A stretch of 31,704 nucleotides of DNA, from the NCBI GenBank assembly GCA_000482145.1, contig AUXH01000175.1:1-31704 (forward strand), read 5' to 3'. Source of the DNA: Strigomonas culicis (Eukaryota > Euglenozoa > Kinetoplastea > Trypanosomatida > Trypanosomatidae). The translations under genes were made by a program, and so were the position numbers. This document shows positions 8,624 to 17,148 of this stretch, piece by piece. The notes beneath the pieces were generated by a model that saw nothing but the letters and a program-made list of their open reading frames with translations, made no database searches and had not been told where the DNA came from. Every line of letters starts with the position of its first letter. The first letter of the stretch is position 1.

Positions 8624-9439
8624 ATGGCTGATACTCAACCTACCAACCCTGAAGGAAGCGCTCCCACCGGTCGCGGCTTCGGCCGTGGTCGTGGCGACCG
8701 CGGTCGCGGCGGTCGCGGCGCGCGCGGCGGCCGTGGCCGCGGCGGCGCCGGCGACGACAAGGAGTGGGTTCCTTGCACCAAGCTCGGCCGCCTCGTGAAG
8801 GAGCAGAAGATCACGAGCCTCGAGGAGATCTTCATCTTCTCGATGCCCATCAAGGAGCACCAGATCGTGGACACCCTTATCCCCGAGAGCGAGCTCCGCG
8901 ATGAGATGATGGCCGTCTTCCCCGTGCAGAAGGCCACGTCCGCTGGTCAGCGCACCCGCTTCAAAGCTTTCAACGTCATCGGTGACGGCAAGGGCCACAT
9001 CGGCATTGGCGCTCGCGCCGGTAAGGAGGTGTCCCTCGCCATCCGCGCCTCGATGATCGCCGCGAAGCTCAACATCGTGCCGGTGCGCCGTGGCTACTGG
9101 GGTAACAAGATCGGTGACCCGCACACGATCCCGATGAAGGTGACCGGCAAGTGCGGCTCCGTCTCCGTGCGCCTCGTCCCCGCGCCCCGCGGTACCGGCA
9201 TCGTCGCCGCCCCCGTGCCCAAGAAGATTCTTGAGTTCGCCGGCGTCGAGGACGTGTACACGAGCTCCTGCGGCAAGACCCGCACCCGCGGCAACTTCAT
9301 CATGGCCACCTTCTACGCCCTCCGCAAGACGTACGGCTTCCTCACTCCCGACCTTTGGGCGGAGACGGAACCCGGCAAGGACCCCACCGACAAGTTCTCC
9401 GAGTACCTGTCTGCTCAGGGCAAGACCGTCGCTGTTTAA
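8624..9439 (+). CDS. RPS2: 40S ribosomal protein S2 (uS5)
   Basis: A 271-residue protein. Residues about 17-42 form an RGG-rich basic tail ([17 protein letters not shown]), as in eukaryotic uS5, where arginines are methylated. The S5 RNA-binding domain follows ([17 protein letters not shown] and [17 protein letters not shown]), then the S5 C-terminal domain ([38 protein letters not shown]). Length is normal. It sits at the mRNA entry and decoding region of the small subunit and contributes to accuracy. I chose the ATG at 8624, not an upstream in-frame one, because the protein then begins MADTQP just after the pyrimidine tract and AG. Codon use is strongly GC3-biased, as expected for a highly expressed gene. 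Confidence 0.97.
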   Translation: MADTQPTNPEGSAPTGRGFGRGRGDRGRGGRGARGGRGRGGAGDDKEWVPCTKLGRLVKEQKITSLEEIFIFSMPIKEHQIVDTLIPESELRDEMMAVFPVQKATSAGQRTRFKAFNVIGDGKGHIGIGARAGKEVSLAIRASMIAAKLNIVPVRRGYWGNKIGDPHTIPMKVTGKCGSVSVRLVPAPRGTGIVAAPVPKKILEFAGVEDVYTSSCGKTRTRGNFIMATFYALRKTYGFLTPDLWAETEPGKDPTDKFSEYLSAQGKTVAV

Positions 9440-9599
9440 GATACTTCCTTTTTGAGCCTTTTTTATTTCATCATTTTTATCATTTTTTCAAGAAAAAAAA
9501 AAAAAGAGAATACCAACTACTAGCTGTAGCTTTTGTATTATTACGGATTCGTTTTCCTTTTAACTACTGGACTTTAGGAGTGATTTCCTGCTTGACTCA

Positions 9600-9680
9600 T
9601 CTTCATATGTGTTCTTGATTCCCCTCCTTTCTTTTCCTTCCTTTTCCCCCTTTTTTTTTTCATATCATCTTTCTTGGAAG
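9600..9680 (+). promoter_or_regulatory. Polypyrimidine tract and AG acceptor before the DUF1279 gene
   Basis: A nearly pure pyrimidine run from about 9618 to 9660 is followed by the first AGs at 9679-9682, some 35 bases before the ATG at 9716. This position argues against an upstream start codon at 9674, which would lie in or before the acceptor. Confidence 0.55.
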
Positions 9681-9715
9681 AGACGCTCAAAAAGAAAAAA
9701 AAAGTACACATCGTA

Positions 9716-10561
9716 ATGCGGAGACTCGTTTCGTCCCACCCTTTGCCCTTCGCCACTCTGGCGCTCCGGAATGCCGTCAAACGCCAGTGTAGCACTGCCA
9801 CGGGCGCGGCCGCGGCTAAGACCGTGTTGCCTGGCATCGACCTGGCGCGCCGCGCGGTCAGCCCAAGCCAGGCGTTCCCGACCACGTGGAGCGATGCGGA
9901 GCCGCTGGCCCCGACGGACCCCCGCATACTGTGGCGCGAACACTTCTCCCTGGCGGACGACAAGCCGTACTACGAGAACATCAAGTCCGGCGAGGTCACC
10001 TTCCAGATCCCGGACGGCTTCGTCACGCGCTTCCCGATGCTGTACCAGCGCAGCGGGTACACCATCGACGAACGTGGGGCGGTGCATGCGACCGAGGGGG
10101 CAGCAGCAAGCGTCAGCGGCAAGCCGGACGGCTCCACCACAGCCGCCGGCACGGACCCCAATGCGAAGAAGCACGTAACGACGCGGCAGAGGCTAGCGGC
10201 GTACGGCGGCGGGGGCCTGCTGTGGTACCTCATCGTGCACAATATTTTCTTGACGACTATCTTCTCTTGCATCTACTTTCTCCGTATTGATTTGGTCGCC
10301 GTTGCCCGTTCCTATGGCTTCAGCGTCAAGCGATCAGAGGAGGTGAAGGAGGTATCCGATGTCCGGAAGCGTCCACCGTTTTTCAAGACACTGTTGCTTT
10401 CCATCGTCCTCAACAAAATGATGGTGCCCATTCAGCTAGCGTTTACCGTTGCCACTGCACCACTCTTGGTGAAACGACTGGAGCCCATTGCGGTTCGTTT
10501 ATTTCCGAAAATACGCCAGAGCTTCCAGGCCTTGATGAAGAAGGTGAAGGGTACGGCGTAG
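9716..10561 (+). CDS. Mitochondrial-type membrane protein: WW-like segment plus DUF1279
   Basis: A 281-residue protein. The N-terminus (MRRLVSSHPLPFATLALRNA) is Arg-rich, hydroxylated and free of acidic residues, like a mitochondrial presequence. At about residues 73-100 there is a WW-like module: W73, then PYYENIKSGEVTF and IPDG, with the second Trp replaced by Phe. A low-complexity linker follows to about 150. The C-terminal part matches DUF1279, found in FAM210-type proteins: the RLAAYGGGGLLWYLIVHN helix with a first membrane segment at about 165-189, then a second hydrophobic stretch at about 224-251, and a basic end. DUF1279 proteins elsewhere sit in the inner mitochondrial membrane and affect mitochondrial translation or organelle maintenance. 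The role here is inferred. The start at 9716 is preferred because it lies downstream of the pyrimidine tract and AG. Confidence 0.85.
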   Translation: MRRLVSSHPLPFATLALRNAVKRQCSTATGAAAAKTVLPGIDLARRAVSPSQAFPTTWSDAEPLAPTDPRILWREHFSLADDKPYYENIKSGEVTFQIPDGFVTRFPMLYQRSGYTIDERGAVHATEGAAASVSGKPDGSTTAAGTDPNAKKHVTTRQRLAAYGGGGLLWYLIVHNIFLTTIFSCIYFLRIDLVAVARSYGFSVKRSEEVKEVSDVRKRPPFFKTLLLSIVLNKMMVPIQLAFTVATAPLLVKRLEPIAVRLFPKIRQSFQALMKKVKGTA

Positions 10562-11069
10562 CAGAACTATACTAACGTACAAATACACAAACAAACACAT
10601 ATACCAACAACTACGAATGTAATAATATACGCTGCAATTGAAATACCTTTTGTTCCTTTTCCAGCGAAGGCTTTTGTTGCTTGCAGGGTGTAACACTGTT
10701 AGAAGAATAAACACGATTCCTCATTTTCTTTCTTTCTGTCTTACGCAAGCACAGGCCCACCAATAATGAAGTTACTAACGCCAAACAACTACAGCGCTTC
10801 GTCACACTTTTCACTCAACCCACGTAAGAGGTGACTCTATACATATGTGGCAAAACAAAACAAAACACTATAATACGCAAAACACAGCCCTTTCTTTATG
10901 GGCCTCTTTTCTCATTCCGAATCTTGTGCCCATGCGTATACCTTTTTTGTGTGTTCTTTACCCAAATGCGTGCAACTCCCCACTTCCATTCGCTTTCTGC
11001 GTTCTCCTTATCTTCTCCTCTCCTCTTTTCCTACTCATCATTACGATTCACAAGGAAACCTCGAAAACC
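10562..11069. other. Spacer before RPL17
   Basis: No gene supported. The left side is A-rich (ACAAATACACAAACAAACAC near 10579-10600; CAAAACAAAACAAAACAC at about 10850-10867). The right side is a long pyrimidine-rich region, about 10980-11035, followed by AG at 11053-11054, 15 bases before the RPL17 ATG. Confidence 0.55.
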
Positions 11070-11570
11070 ATGGTCCATTACTCCCGTAAGCCCCAGGTGT
11101 CCTCCAAGAGCTCCAAGGCGAAGGTGAGCGACCTCCGCTGCCACTACAAGAACACCTATGAGACCGCCAACGTCATCAACGGCATGTCTCTCCGCAAGGC
11201 GCAGCAGCTGTACCGCCAGGTCCTCGCCAAGACCCGCTGCATCCCGTTCAAGCACTACAACGGCAAGACGGGCCGCACGGCTCAGGCGAAGGAGTGGGGT
11301 CAGACCAAGGGCCGCTGGCCTCGCAAGTCCGTCGTCGCGATGCTCTCTCTCCTGAAGAACGCCGAGGCGAACGCGATTGAGAAGGGTCTCGATGCCAACA
11401 AGATGGTCATCAAGCACGTCCAGGTCGACCAGGCCGCCCGCATGCGCCGCCGCACGTTCCGTGCGCACGGTCGCATCGGCCCCTACATGTGCAGCCCGTG
11501 CCACGTGCAGCTCTTCATGTCCGAGAAAAAGCAGCGCGTCCCTGCCCCCAAGAGTGCACCGAAGAAGTAA
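11070..11570 (+). CDS. RPL17: 60S ribosomal protein L17 (uL22)
   Basis: A 166-residue protein beginning MVHYSRKP, the standard start of the eukaryotic/trypanosomatid L17. Family landmarks are RCHYKNTYETANVINGMSL, KTRCIPFKHYNG, a QAKEWGQTKGRWPRKS block, and VDQAARMRRRTFRAHGRI, which reaches the peptide exit tunnel. Length fits trypanosomatid orthologues. It binds 28S-type rRNA, lines the tunnel near the exit and is essential for large-subunit assembly. The ATG at 11070 is right behind AG at 11053-11054; in-frame upstream codons fall inside the pyrimidine tract and are not part of the protein. Codon use is strongly GC3-biased. Confidence 0.97.
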   Translation: MVHYSRKPQVSSKSSKAKVSDLRCHYKNTYETANVINGMSLRKAQQLYRQVLAKTRCIPFKHYNGKTGRTAQAKEWGQTKGRWPRKSVVAMLSLLKNAEANAIEKGLDANKMVIKHVQVDQAARMRRRTFRAHGRIGPYMCSPCHVQLFMSEKKQRVPAPKSAPKK

Positions 11571-11861
11571 ATAACAACGTCAGACGATCTTGTTGTTACT
11601 TTTTTGTGAGGTTTCGTTTCTGTTTTATTTTTCATTTCCATTCATAAAAAAAAGAAAAAATGAGGACGCACTCCTATTTCTATTGGAGTGGTTCCTTTTC
11701 TTCTTTAGCATGGCTGCAGTGGATGCATTTGTATGCCCACAATTGCCTCCGTACTCTTTTTTTTTGTTTTTGTTATTGCCACGTCTCTGCAATTACCAGT
11801 ACCACACCCTTCTTCCCCTCGCTTCTTTTCCCTTTGTTCTCTTTTCCTCTTCCTCTTCGTT

Positions 11862-11892
<31 letters not shown>

Positions 11893-12025
11893 ATATGCCT
11901 TTTGAGTTACCGGAACCTTGCTGCGTTCAAAAGTTCTAAACAACAGAAACAACAGTAGAGAAATACGGACGAGCAAGAGATTATTTTCCCTCCTTTCTCC
12001 TTCTTTCGCGAGGCGTTACACGGTG
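11571..12025. other. Spacer with TA microsatellite before the kinesin-MORN gene
   Basis: No gene supported. A long pyrimidine region (about 11805-11866) leads into a (TA)13 run. A second pyrimidine block at about 11981-12008 ends in GCGAG with AG at 12011-12012, 14 bases before the ATG at 12026. In-frame codons further upstream, from 11918, overlap these signals and are unlikely to be translated. Confidence 0.5.
11867..11892. repeat. (TA)13 microsatellite
   Basis: Thirteen uninterrupted TA units lie directly after a pyrimidine-rich stretch. The run is visible directly and is likely polymorphic. Confidence 0.9.
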
Positions 12026-14185
12026 ATGGCGTCTGCCTATAGTGAGGAGGTTGTGCACCCTCCAGTCGTGGAGCGGCTGCGCACAGCCATCCGTCAACGG
12101 CCGGTCGCGGATGAGGACTTATCGAGTATACAAGTTCGCCTCAAGACGGATGGGGAGAAGATTGTCGCCTTCTCACCCTTCTCTGGCAACGGGCTCTTGT
12201 ACGACTACGACTACTACTTCCCACCGAACGCGCGCCAGACAGACCTCTACCTCACTATCGGTCGAGAGATGGTGGAGGCGGTCATGGGCGGCCTCAGCAG
12301 CAACTGCGTCACGTTCGGCGCGGCGGAGACAGGCAAGACCCACACGCTCTTCGGAGACCCCAACGAGTACGGACTTATCCACGACACGGTGCGGGAGTTG
12401 TTTGCTCGCCTAGAGCAGCAAGCAGACAGCCACGAGTTCGTGGTGACCATGCGGTACTGGGACATGAACAAGGACGGCGTCTCGGACAACCTGGTCGAGG
12501 ACCCGGAAGAGACATCACTCAACCTTGCCATTAGTAGGGGCACAGAGCCACTGCGACACTCCGTTTTCCGCGATGGCTTCGGCCGCCTCTACTTGTCGAA
12601 TCTGCGCGAAGTCGACATTACCAATTTCGATGACTTCGAGGAGTACCTGAACAAGGGAAACGAGGTGCGCATCCGCTGTGGCAACTCCAGGATGGCGCGC
12701 TGGCACGGCTTTGTGCAGCTCTCTGTGACGACCACCGACAAGGCGAAGGGCGAGCGGTGCGTGCTGCGTAATCTCACCTTTGTGCACATGAAGGGCACCG
12801 ACCGCGTGGGCGAGAAGGGCTTTAGTGGCGACGCGCTGCGGGAAAATAGTGGCATCAACGTCAGCGTCACGCTGCTCTGCGCCGGCGTCATCCACTCGCT
12901 CGAATACCGGGACAAGCGCCGCGACAGGGTGCGCACCAAGGAGCAGCTGCACGACCTCATCGCGAAGAGCGAGTCCTTCTTCATGGAGTGCCGCTTCTCG
13001 CAGATGATGTCGCAGCTCGTCTGCGGGCACGAGGTGTCCTTCGTGGTGGGCTGCATCGACCCGCTGTCGTACAGCACGACCATCGGCACGCTGGAGAGCC
13101 TGCAGCTCTTCCGACAGCTGCGCTGCGCGTGCCTGCCGGTCGTCACGCCGTCGGAGAAGGGCCGCCTGCTGCGCAAGCTGCGGCTCCTCGAGGGCACCTT
13201 TGGTGGCGCGGAGGTGCTCGCGAGCGTGTACAACGAGACGAGCGGGCGGCCGCGCACGGAGGAGGAGGAGGCGCTGCTGGAGCTCTACGGCCAGATCGAG
13301 GGCTGGCAGTCGCAGGGCAACCGACAGGTCGAGGCGGAGCGGCACGAGGAGGAGCTGAAGCAGCGCAGCCGCGCGCGGCTGACGAAGGACGGCTCCGCCT
13401 CCACGAAGGAGAATGCCCCGGGCACCTGCGCCACGCATGGCGACCGCAAGAAGATCTACCTGAACGCCGCCAAGACGGCCACGTACGAGGGGCAGTGGGC
13501 GGACGGCCTGTTCGACGGCTTTGGGGAGCACATCCAAGCGAACTACAAGTACCGCGGCGAGTTCCGTCGCGGCAAGCGCGAGGGCGAGGGCTCCCTCTTT
13601 ATACGCAAAGGGGACAAGGACCCTTACAATAGAGTGTACGAGGGGGAGTGGCTCAACGGCATGCGGGACGGCCGCGGCACCCAGTGGTGTGCGAGCGGGG
13701 AGGTGTACGAGGGCGAATTCGCGTGTGACAAGCGGCATGGCAACGGCCGCCTGTACTGCACTAACGGTGACGTGGTGGAGGGCAGCTTTGCAGAGGGGCT
13801 CAACGATGGCTGGGCCGTGCTGCGGCAGGAGAATGGCGACTGGTTTGAGGGCTACTGGTCCCGCGGGATGCGCGAGGGCCCCGGCGTCTGGCACTACACC
13901 AAGCGGCGCCAGTGCTACCGCGGCGAGTGGTCCAAGAACAACCCCGTGATGGGCACCGTCGAGGATGACGAGGAGAAGGTGGACAACACGTGCAGCGGCT
14001 TCATCCCACGCGTGAGTGTGCTGGCGTATGAGAAGCTCTTGGCGAAGGAGCGAGACAAGCTGAATGAGCGGCGCCGCCGCGAGTACGCCGCGGAAGGGCG
14101 CGAGTGGGTCGACCCGGTCAACGGCCAGACACACAAGGTAGCCGAGCCCGGGGTCCAATCCGTGTCTGGTCTTGACGTTGAGTAA
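12026..14185 (+). CDS. Degenerate kinesin-like motor fused to MORN repeats
   Basis: A 719-residue protein. Residues about 20-370 follow the kinesin motor layout: 'VRLKTDGEKIVAFS', an FD/YD-Y-YF-P block, Walker A GAAETGKTH (98-106), a degraded switch I (GNSRMARWHG near 217-226 in place of NxxSSRSH), a degraded switch II (FVHMKGTDRVGEKG near 252-265 in place of LVDLAGSER), INVSVTLLCAGVIHSL, and a last motor block ending TIGTLESLQLFRQLRC. A charged linker covers about 410-480. About six to seven MORN repeats (YEGQW-x-DGxFDGFG, YEGEWLNGMRDGRG, YEGEFACDKRHGNG and others) fill 487-640, and a basic helical tail ends the protein. With both switches altered, ATP-driven motility is doubtful; microtubule binding or scaffolding is more likely. 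MORN repeats bind lipids or act as protein rods. The start is chosen by the AG 14 bases upstream. Confidence 0.85.
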   Translation: MASAYSEEVVHPPVVERLRTAIRQRPVADEDLSSIQVRLKTDGEKIVAFSPFSGNGLLYDYDYYFPPNARQTDLYLTIGREMVEAVMGGLSSNCVTFGAAETGKTHTLFGDPNEYGLIHDTVRELFARLEQQADSHEFVVTMRYWDMNKDGVSDNLVEDPEETSLNLAISRGTEPLRHSVFRDGFGRLYLSNLREVDITNFDDFEEYLNKGNEVRIRCGNSRMARWHGFVQLSVTTTDKAKGERCVLRNLTFVHMKGTDRVGEKGFSGDALRENSGINVSVTLLCAGVIHSLEYRDKRRDRVRTKEQLHDLIAKSESFFMECRFSQMMSQLVCGHEVSFVVGCIDPLSYSTTIGTLESLQLFRQLRCACLPVVTPSEKGRLLRKLRLLEGTFGGAEVLASVYNETSGRPRTEEEEALLELYGQIEGWQSQGNRQVEAERHEEELKQRSRARLTKDGSASTKENAPGTCATHGDRKKIYLNAAKTATYEGQWADGLFDGFGEHIQANYKYRGEFRRGKREGEGSLFIRKGDKDPYNRVYEGEWLNGMRDGRGTQWCASGEVYEGEFACDKRHGNGRLYCTNGDVVEGSFAEGLNDGWAVLRQENGDWFEGYWSRGMREGPGVWHYTKRRQCYRGEWSKNNPVMGTVEDDEEKVDNTCSGFIPRVSVLAYEKLLAKERDKLNERRRREYAAEGREWVDPVNGQTHKVAEPGVQSVSGLDVE

Positions 14186-14623
14186 TGCGAATCGGCTCTC
14201 CCTCCCTCCCTCCTCCCCACTACTCTGGTGGCGTCTGTAGGCCTGCACCCGCTTGCAGCTCGGACGTAAGCCTGGTAGTGCTTGTAGCAAGACAGCATCC
14301 AACTATTGCACACCCACGGCTTTCATCTCGCTACTGTACTTTATTTGTTTTTCCCTCTTCTTTAATGTAAATATCATCAACATCGTTATGCAAATGTAAT
14401 CAACTGCATGTTCTGTTTACACACCATATTGGTACAATATGAACGCTCTCTTTTCCGTTCAAACGGACTAACAACTGATTCATCAGCTGTGGATAGTAGA
14501 CTCGTGCATCTTCGGTCAGTGAACCGTGGTACGGAATTCAAAGCATTATGCACATCTTTTTTTCTCTTCTTCTTCCTCTTTCACTTCCTCCTACTTCTCT
14601 GCCTGTATAGCACACGTCACAAG
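14186..14623. other. Spacer before the TPR gene, with a strong acceptor
   Basis: No gene supported. At about 14557-14602 there is a long pyrimidine tract (TTTTTTTCTCTTCTTCTTCC) ending GCCTGTATAG with AG at 14609-14610, and a second AG at 14622-14623 directly before the ATG at 14624. The strength of this signal argues that translation starts at 14624, which matters for the next gene. Confidence 0.6.
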
Positions 14624-16638
14624 ATGAACAGGACTTCCAAGAGTATCACTAGCAACACCGGTAAAGGTGACCCGGCTGCCAGCAACTGGAAAAAAGACCA
14701 AGGCAACAAAACACTGTTCGAGACGCAAGGAACGGGCTCCAATGGGACGAAGAAAACACGTCATAGCCGCCGACTGGTAGAGGACTACTGGCGCTCTGTT
14801 TTGCAGTCGAAGGGGGAGCCCCCGCTCTATCACACCCTTTCCCACCGGTACGGCGGAAAGCAGGGCATCCCTTCGCCGCGCGGACGGAGACGAGCACGGT
14901 GTTTGCACCGGAGCTGGTACAGTCCGACAGCACGTCTGTGGAGGCGTGCATGGCAGACGCGCAGCGTGCTGTGGAGGAGAGCGATCTCCCCCGCGCGCGT
15001 AGGTGGCTAGAGCAGGCGCTGACGAAGCTGCAGAACGCGAACGGGGGTGTGACGCTCGCGGCCCTGACCACCTCCGTGCGTTGTGTGAAGGATGAGGAAG
15101 GGTCGAAAGCCACTTCCACGGCGGCGAAGATATGCTTAGAGTTGAGTAAGATTGAGTTGATGTGTGGCAACTACGAGGAGGCGCTCCGTCTACTGGATCT
15201 GAGTTGCGAGGCTGAGCCCTTGACGCCCGCGGCCTACGCCCTTCGTGCCTCTTGCTATGAGAAAAAGCAGGAGTATGCAAAGGCGTTTGAGGAGTACCAA
15301 AAGTACCTGAAGCTTAGCAAGCCATCCTTAGATGTTCTGGCCCACTGCGGCAAGTGCGCGGCGGAGGGCGGCGCCACCGAGGCGGCGGAGAGGTACCTGC
15401 AGCAGCTGCTGGCGGTGGCGGAGCAGAGTGCCACTAGTGACGACCCGGATAAGATGGCCGTGGCCTCCTTTTACGGCGCGCACGCGCACTTCTACCTGGG
15501 CTACATGTGCGAGATGCAGTTGCAGGAGCCCGCGCTCAGCCAGCGTCGCACCGCCGCGCTGCGGGAGGCGGCGACGGAGCACTACGCGATTGCGCGGGCG
15601 AACGAGGCGTACGTGCTCTCGTACGAGCGCAACGTGGAGGAGGCCATCGCGGCGGCGGACTACAGGGTCGCGCTGCGCCTCCTCCACTACCTGCAGAAGA
15701 TGGCGCCCGACAACGCGGACTACTACCTGACGGCCGCCCACGTCTGCCACCTGATGGAGGACACGGAGGGCGAGTGGGTGGCGCTGTCCGAGGCGCTGGC
15801 GCGCGGCCAGAGCAGCTCCGCCCGCCGCGCGACCGTGCTCGCGCGCGGGATGGTGTTCGCCGAGAAGGTGCGGGACTACAGCCGCGCGATCCGCGACTTC
15901 ACGATTGCGATCAACATCGTCGCGGACGAGCCGCAGGACCGCTGCACGCCCATCGCCTACCTCAACCGCGCCGAGGCCTTCCGCAGCCGCGCGAAGACGA
16001 CGGACTCCATGTCGCCGCACGAGGACCGCAGTGCCTCGCTCGACGACTACCGTCGCTTTGTCGAGTCCGTACAGGAGGTGAAGACGGCCGAGGGCTGCAC
16101 GGATGCCGATATCTGCGATCCGCAGTTCATCACGGACGCGATGATCATCTTGGCTGCGGGCGCGTTTGAGCAGGAGAACTACTGGGACGCGAACATGTAC
16201 TTCTCCACCGCCATCACGCGCGGCTGGCGCCCGGTACCGCCGCACGAGGCGTTAGGTGCGGAGGCGCAGGCCGAGGTGGACCTCTACGATAAGGTGTACC
16301 TCTCTGCGGCGCGCTGCGTCATCGAGGAGAACTCCCCGGTCAGCGACCCCTTCAAGGTGACGTACGCCTCGCGCGACTGGTCTTCGTCGGACGCGAAGCG
16401 CGCGAAGGCGTCCGACAAGAAGGACGCGGAGCGCACCGTCCCTTCGCTCCCATCGCTCCTTTTCATGGTGCTGGACACCCACTACACCGAGCTGCGCGCC
16501 CTCGAGCCGACCATGTTCACCAAGCTGGAGAACCAATTCCTGGCGCTGTGGGACCCGTACCGCACGGAGATGAACCGGCGAAAGGAGGAGGCCAACGGGA
16601 CGCGTGGATCTCGCCGCTCAAAACGGCACGTTTCGTAA
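14624..16638 (+). CDS. TPR-repeat protein, reading frame broken near the N-terminus
   Basis: The main body (frame open from 14767 to 16638) is a tetratricopeptide-repeat protein. Helix pairs such as LSKIELMCGNYEEALRLLDL, ALRASCYEKKQEYAKAFEEY and VFAEKVRDYSRAIRDFTIA are clear, followed by a charged tail. This frame has no ATG before 14950 and no good acceptor near it. The strong acceptor at 14609 instead leads to ATG 14624 in another frame. That frame gives a sensible N-terminus (MNRTSKSITSN; then RRLVEDYWRSVLQSKGEPPLYH) as far as about 14875. After that the coding quality switches to the other frame (TETSTVFAPELVQSDSTS). One missing base at about 14870-14895 would explain this: an assembly error, a real mutation, or a -1 shift. 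The conservative product starts at 14950 (562 aa). TPR proteins are interaction scaffolds, and many in trypanosomatids are flagellar. No specific role is known. Confidence 0.75.
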
Positions 16639-17148
16639 ACATGTGAATCATAATCATACTGATGAAAAACAACAACACCAACAACAACAAAAAATGCGAT
16701 GCGCAAAAATGAAATGCTCATGTATGTAAATTGAATGTATATGCGGGACTGTGTACCTTGGCTTACCTACACATCATAGGTCCTTTTTCTTCTTCTGTTT
16801 TCTCTTTACTAGCCACCTTTTGTACACGTATCTTTCCATTAACTCGTCTCTCTACAAGTAGTAGTCATTCTACTACTCATGTGTAGACTCATCTTTTGTT
16901 TTTCCCCTCCCCCCCTCTCATTGGAGTTGTATTGCTACTCTCTTTTCTAACGCAGATTTGTATGTACCCCTTTCTTGTTTCCTTTTTCTTCTCCCTTCTC
17001 TTGTTCTCCTTCTAACGTTAAAGGTTTTTATTTAGTCAATTGCATTTTCTTTTGTTTATACCCATACAAACAGTACCCTCATTACCTTGACCACCCTAAC
17101 CTCAGCTACTTTGCGTTATACCTTCATTCAAACGAAAAGTTTGCCGAC
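16639..17148. other. Spacer before the DEAD-box helicase gene
   Basis: No gene supported. A CAA-rich stretch (about 16667-16692) sits just after the TPR stop codon. The right part is pyrimidine-rich (about 16970-17012) with AG at 17022-17023 and again at 17082-17083. Either could be the acceptor for the ATG at 17149. Confidence 0.5.

Noticed and set aside
10845..11069. In-frame N-terminal extension of RPL17 resembling a hydrophobic segment
   Set aside because: Hydrophobicity comes from the T/C-rich tract; L17 proteins start MVHYSRKP.
12515..14302. Long open frame on the minus strand (595 aa) opposite the kinesin-MORN gene
   Set aside because: It is the antisense shadow of a GC3-biased gene; its composition (Leu/Val/Ala/Arg/His-rich) is typical of such shadows, and there is no pyrimidine tract in the right place on that strand.
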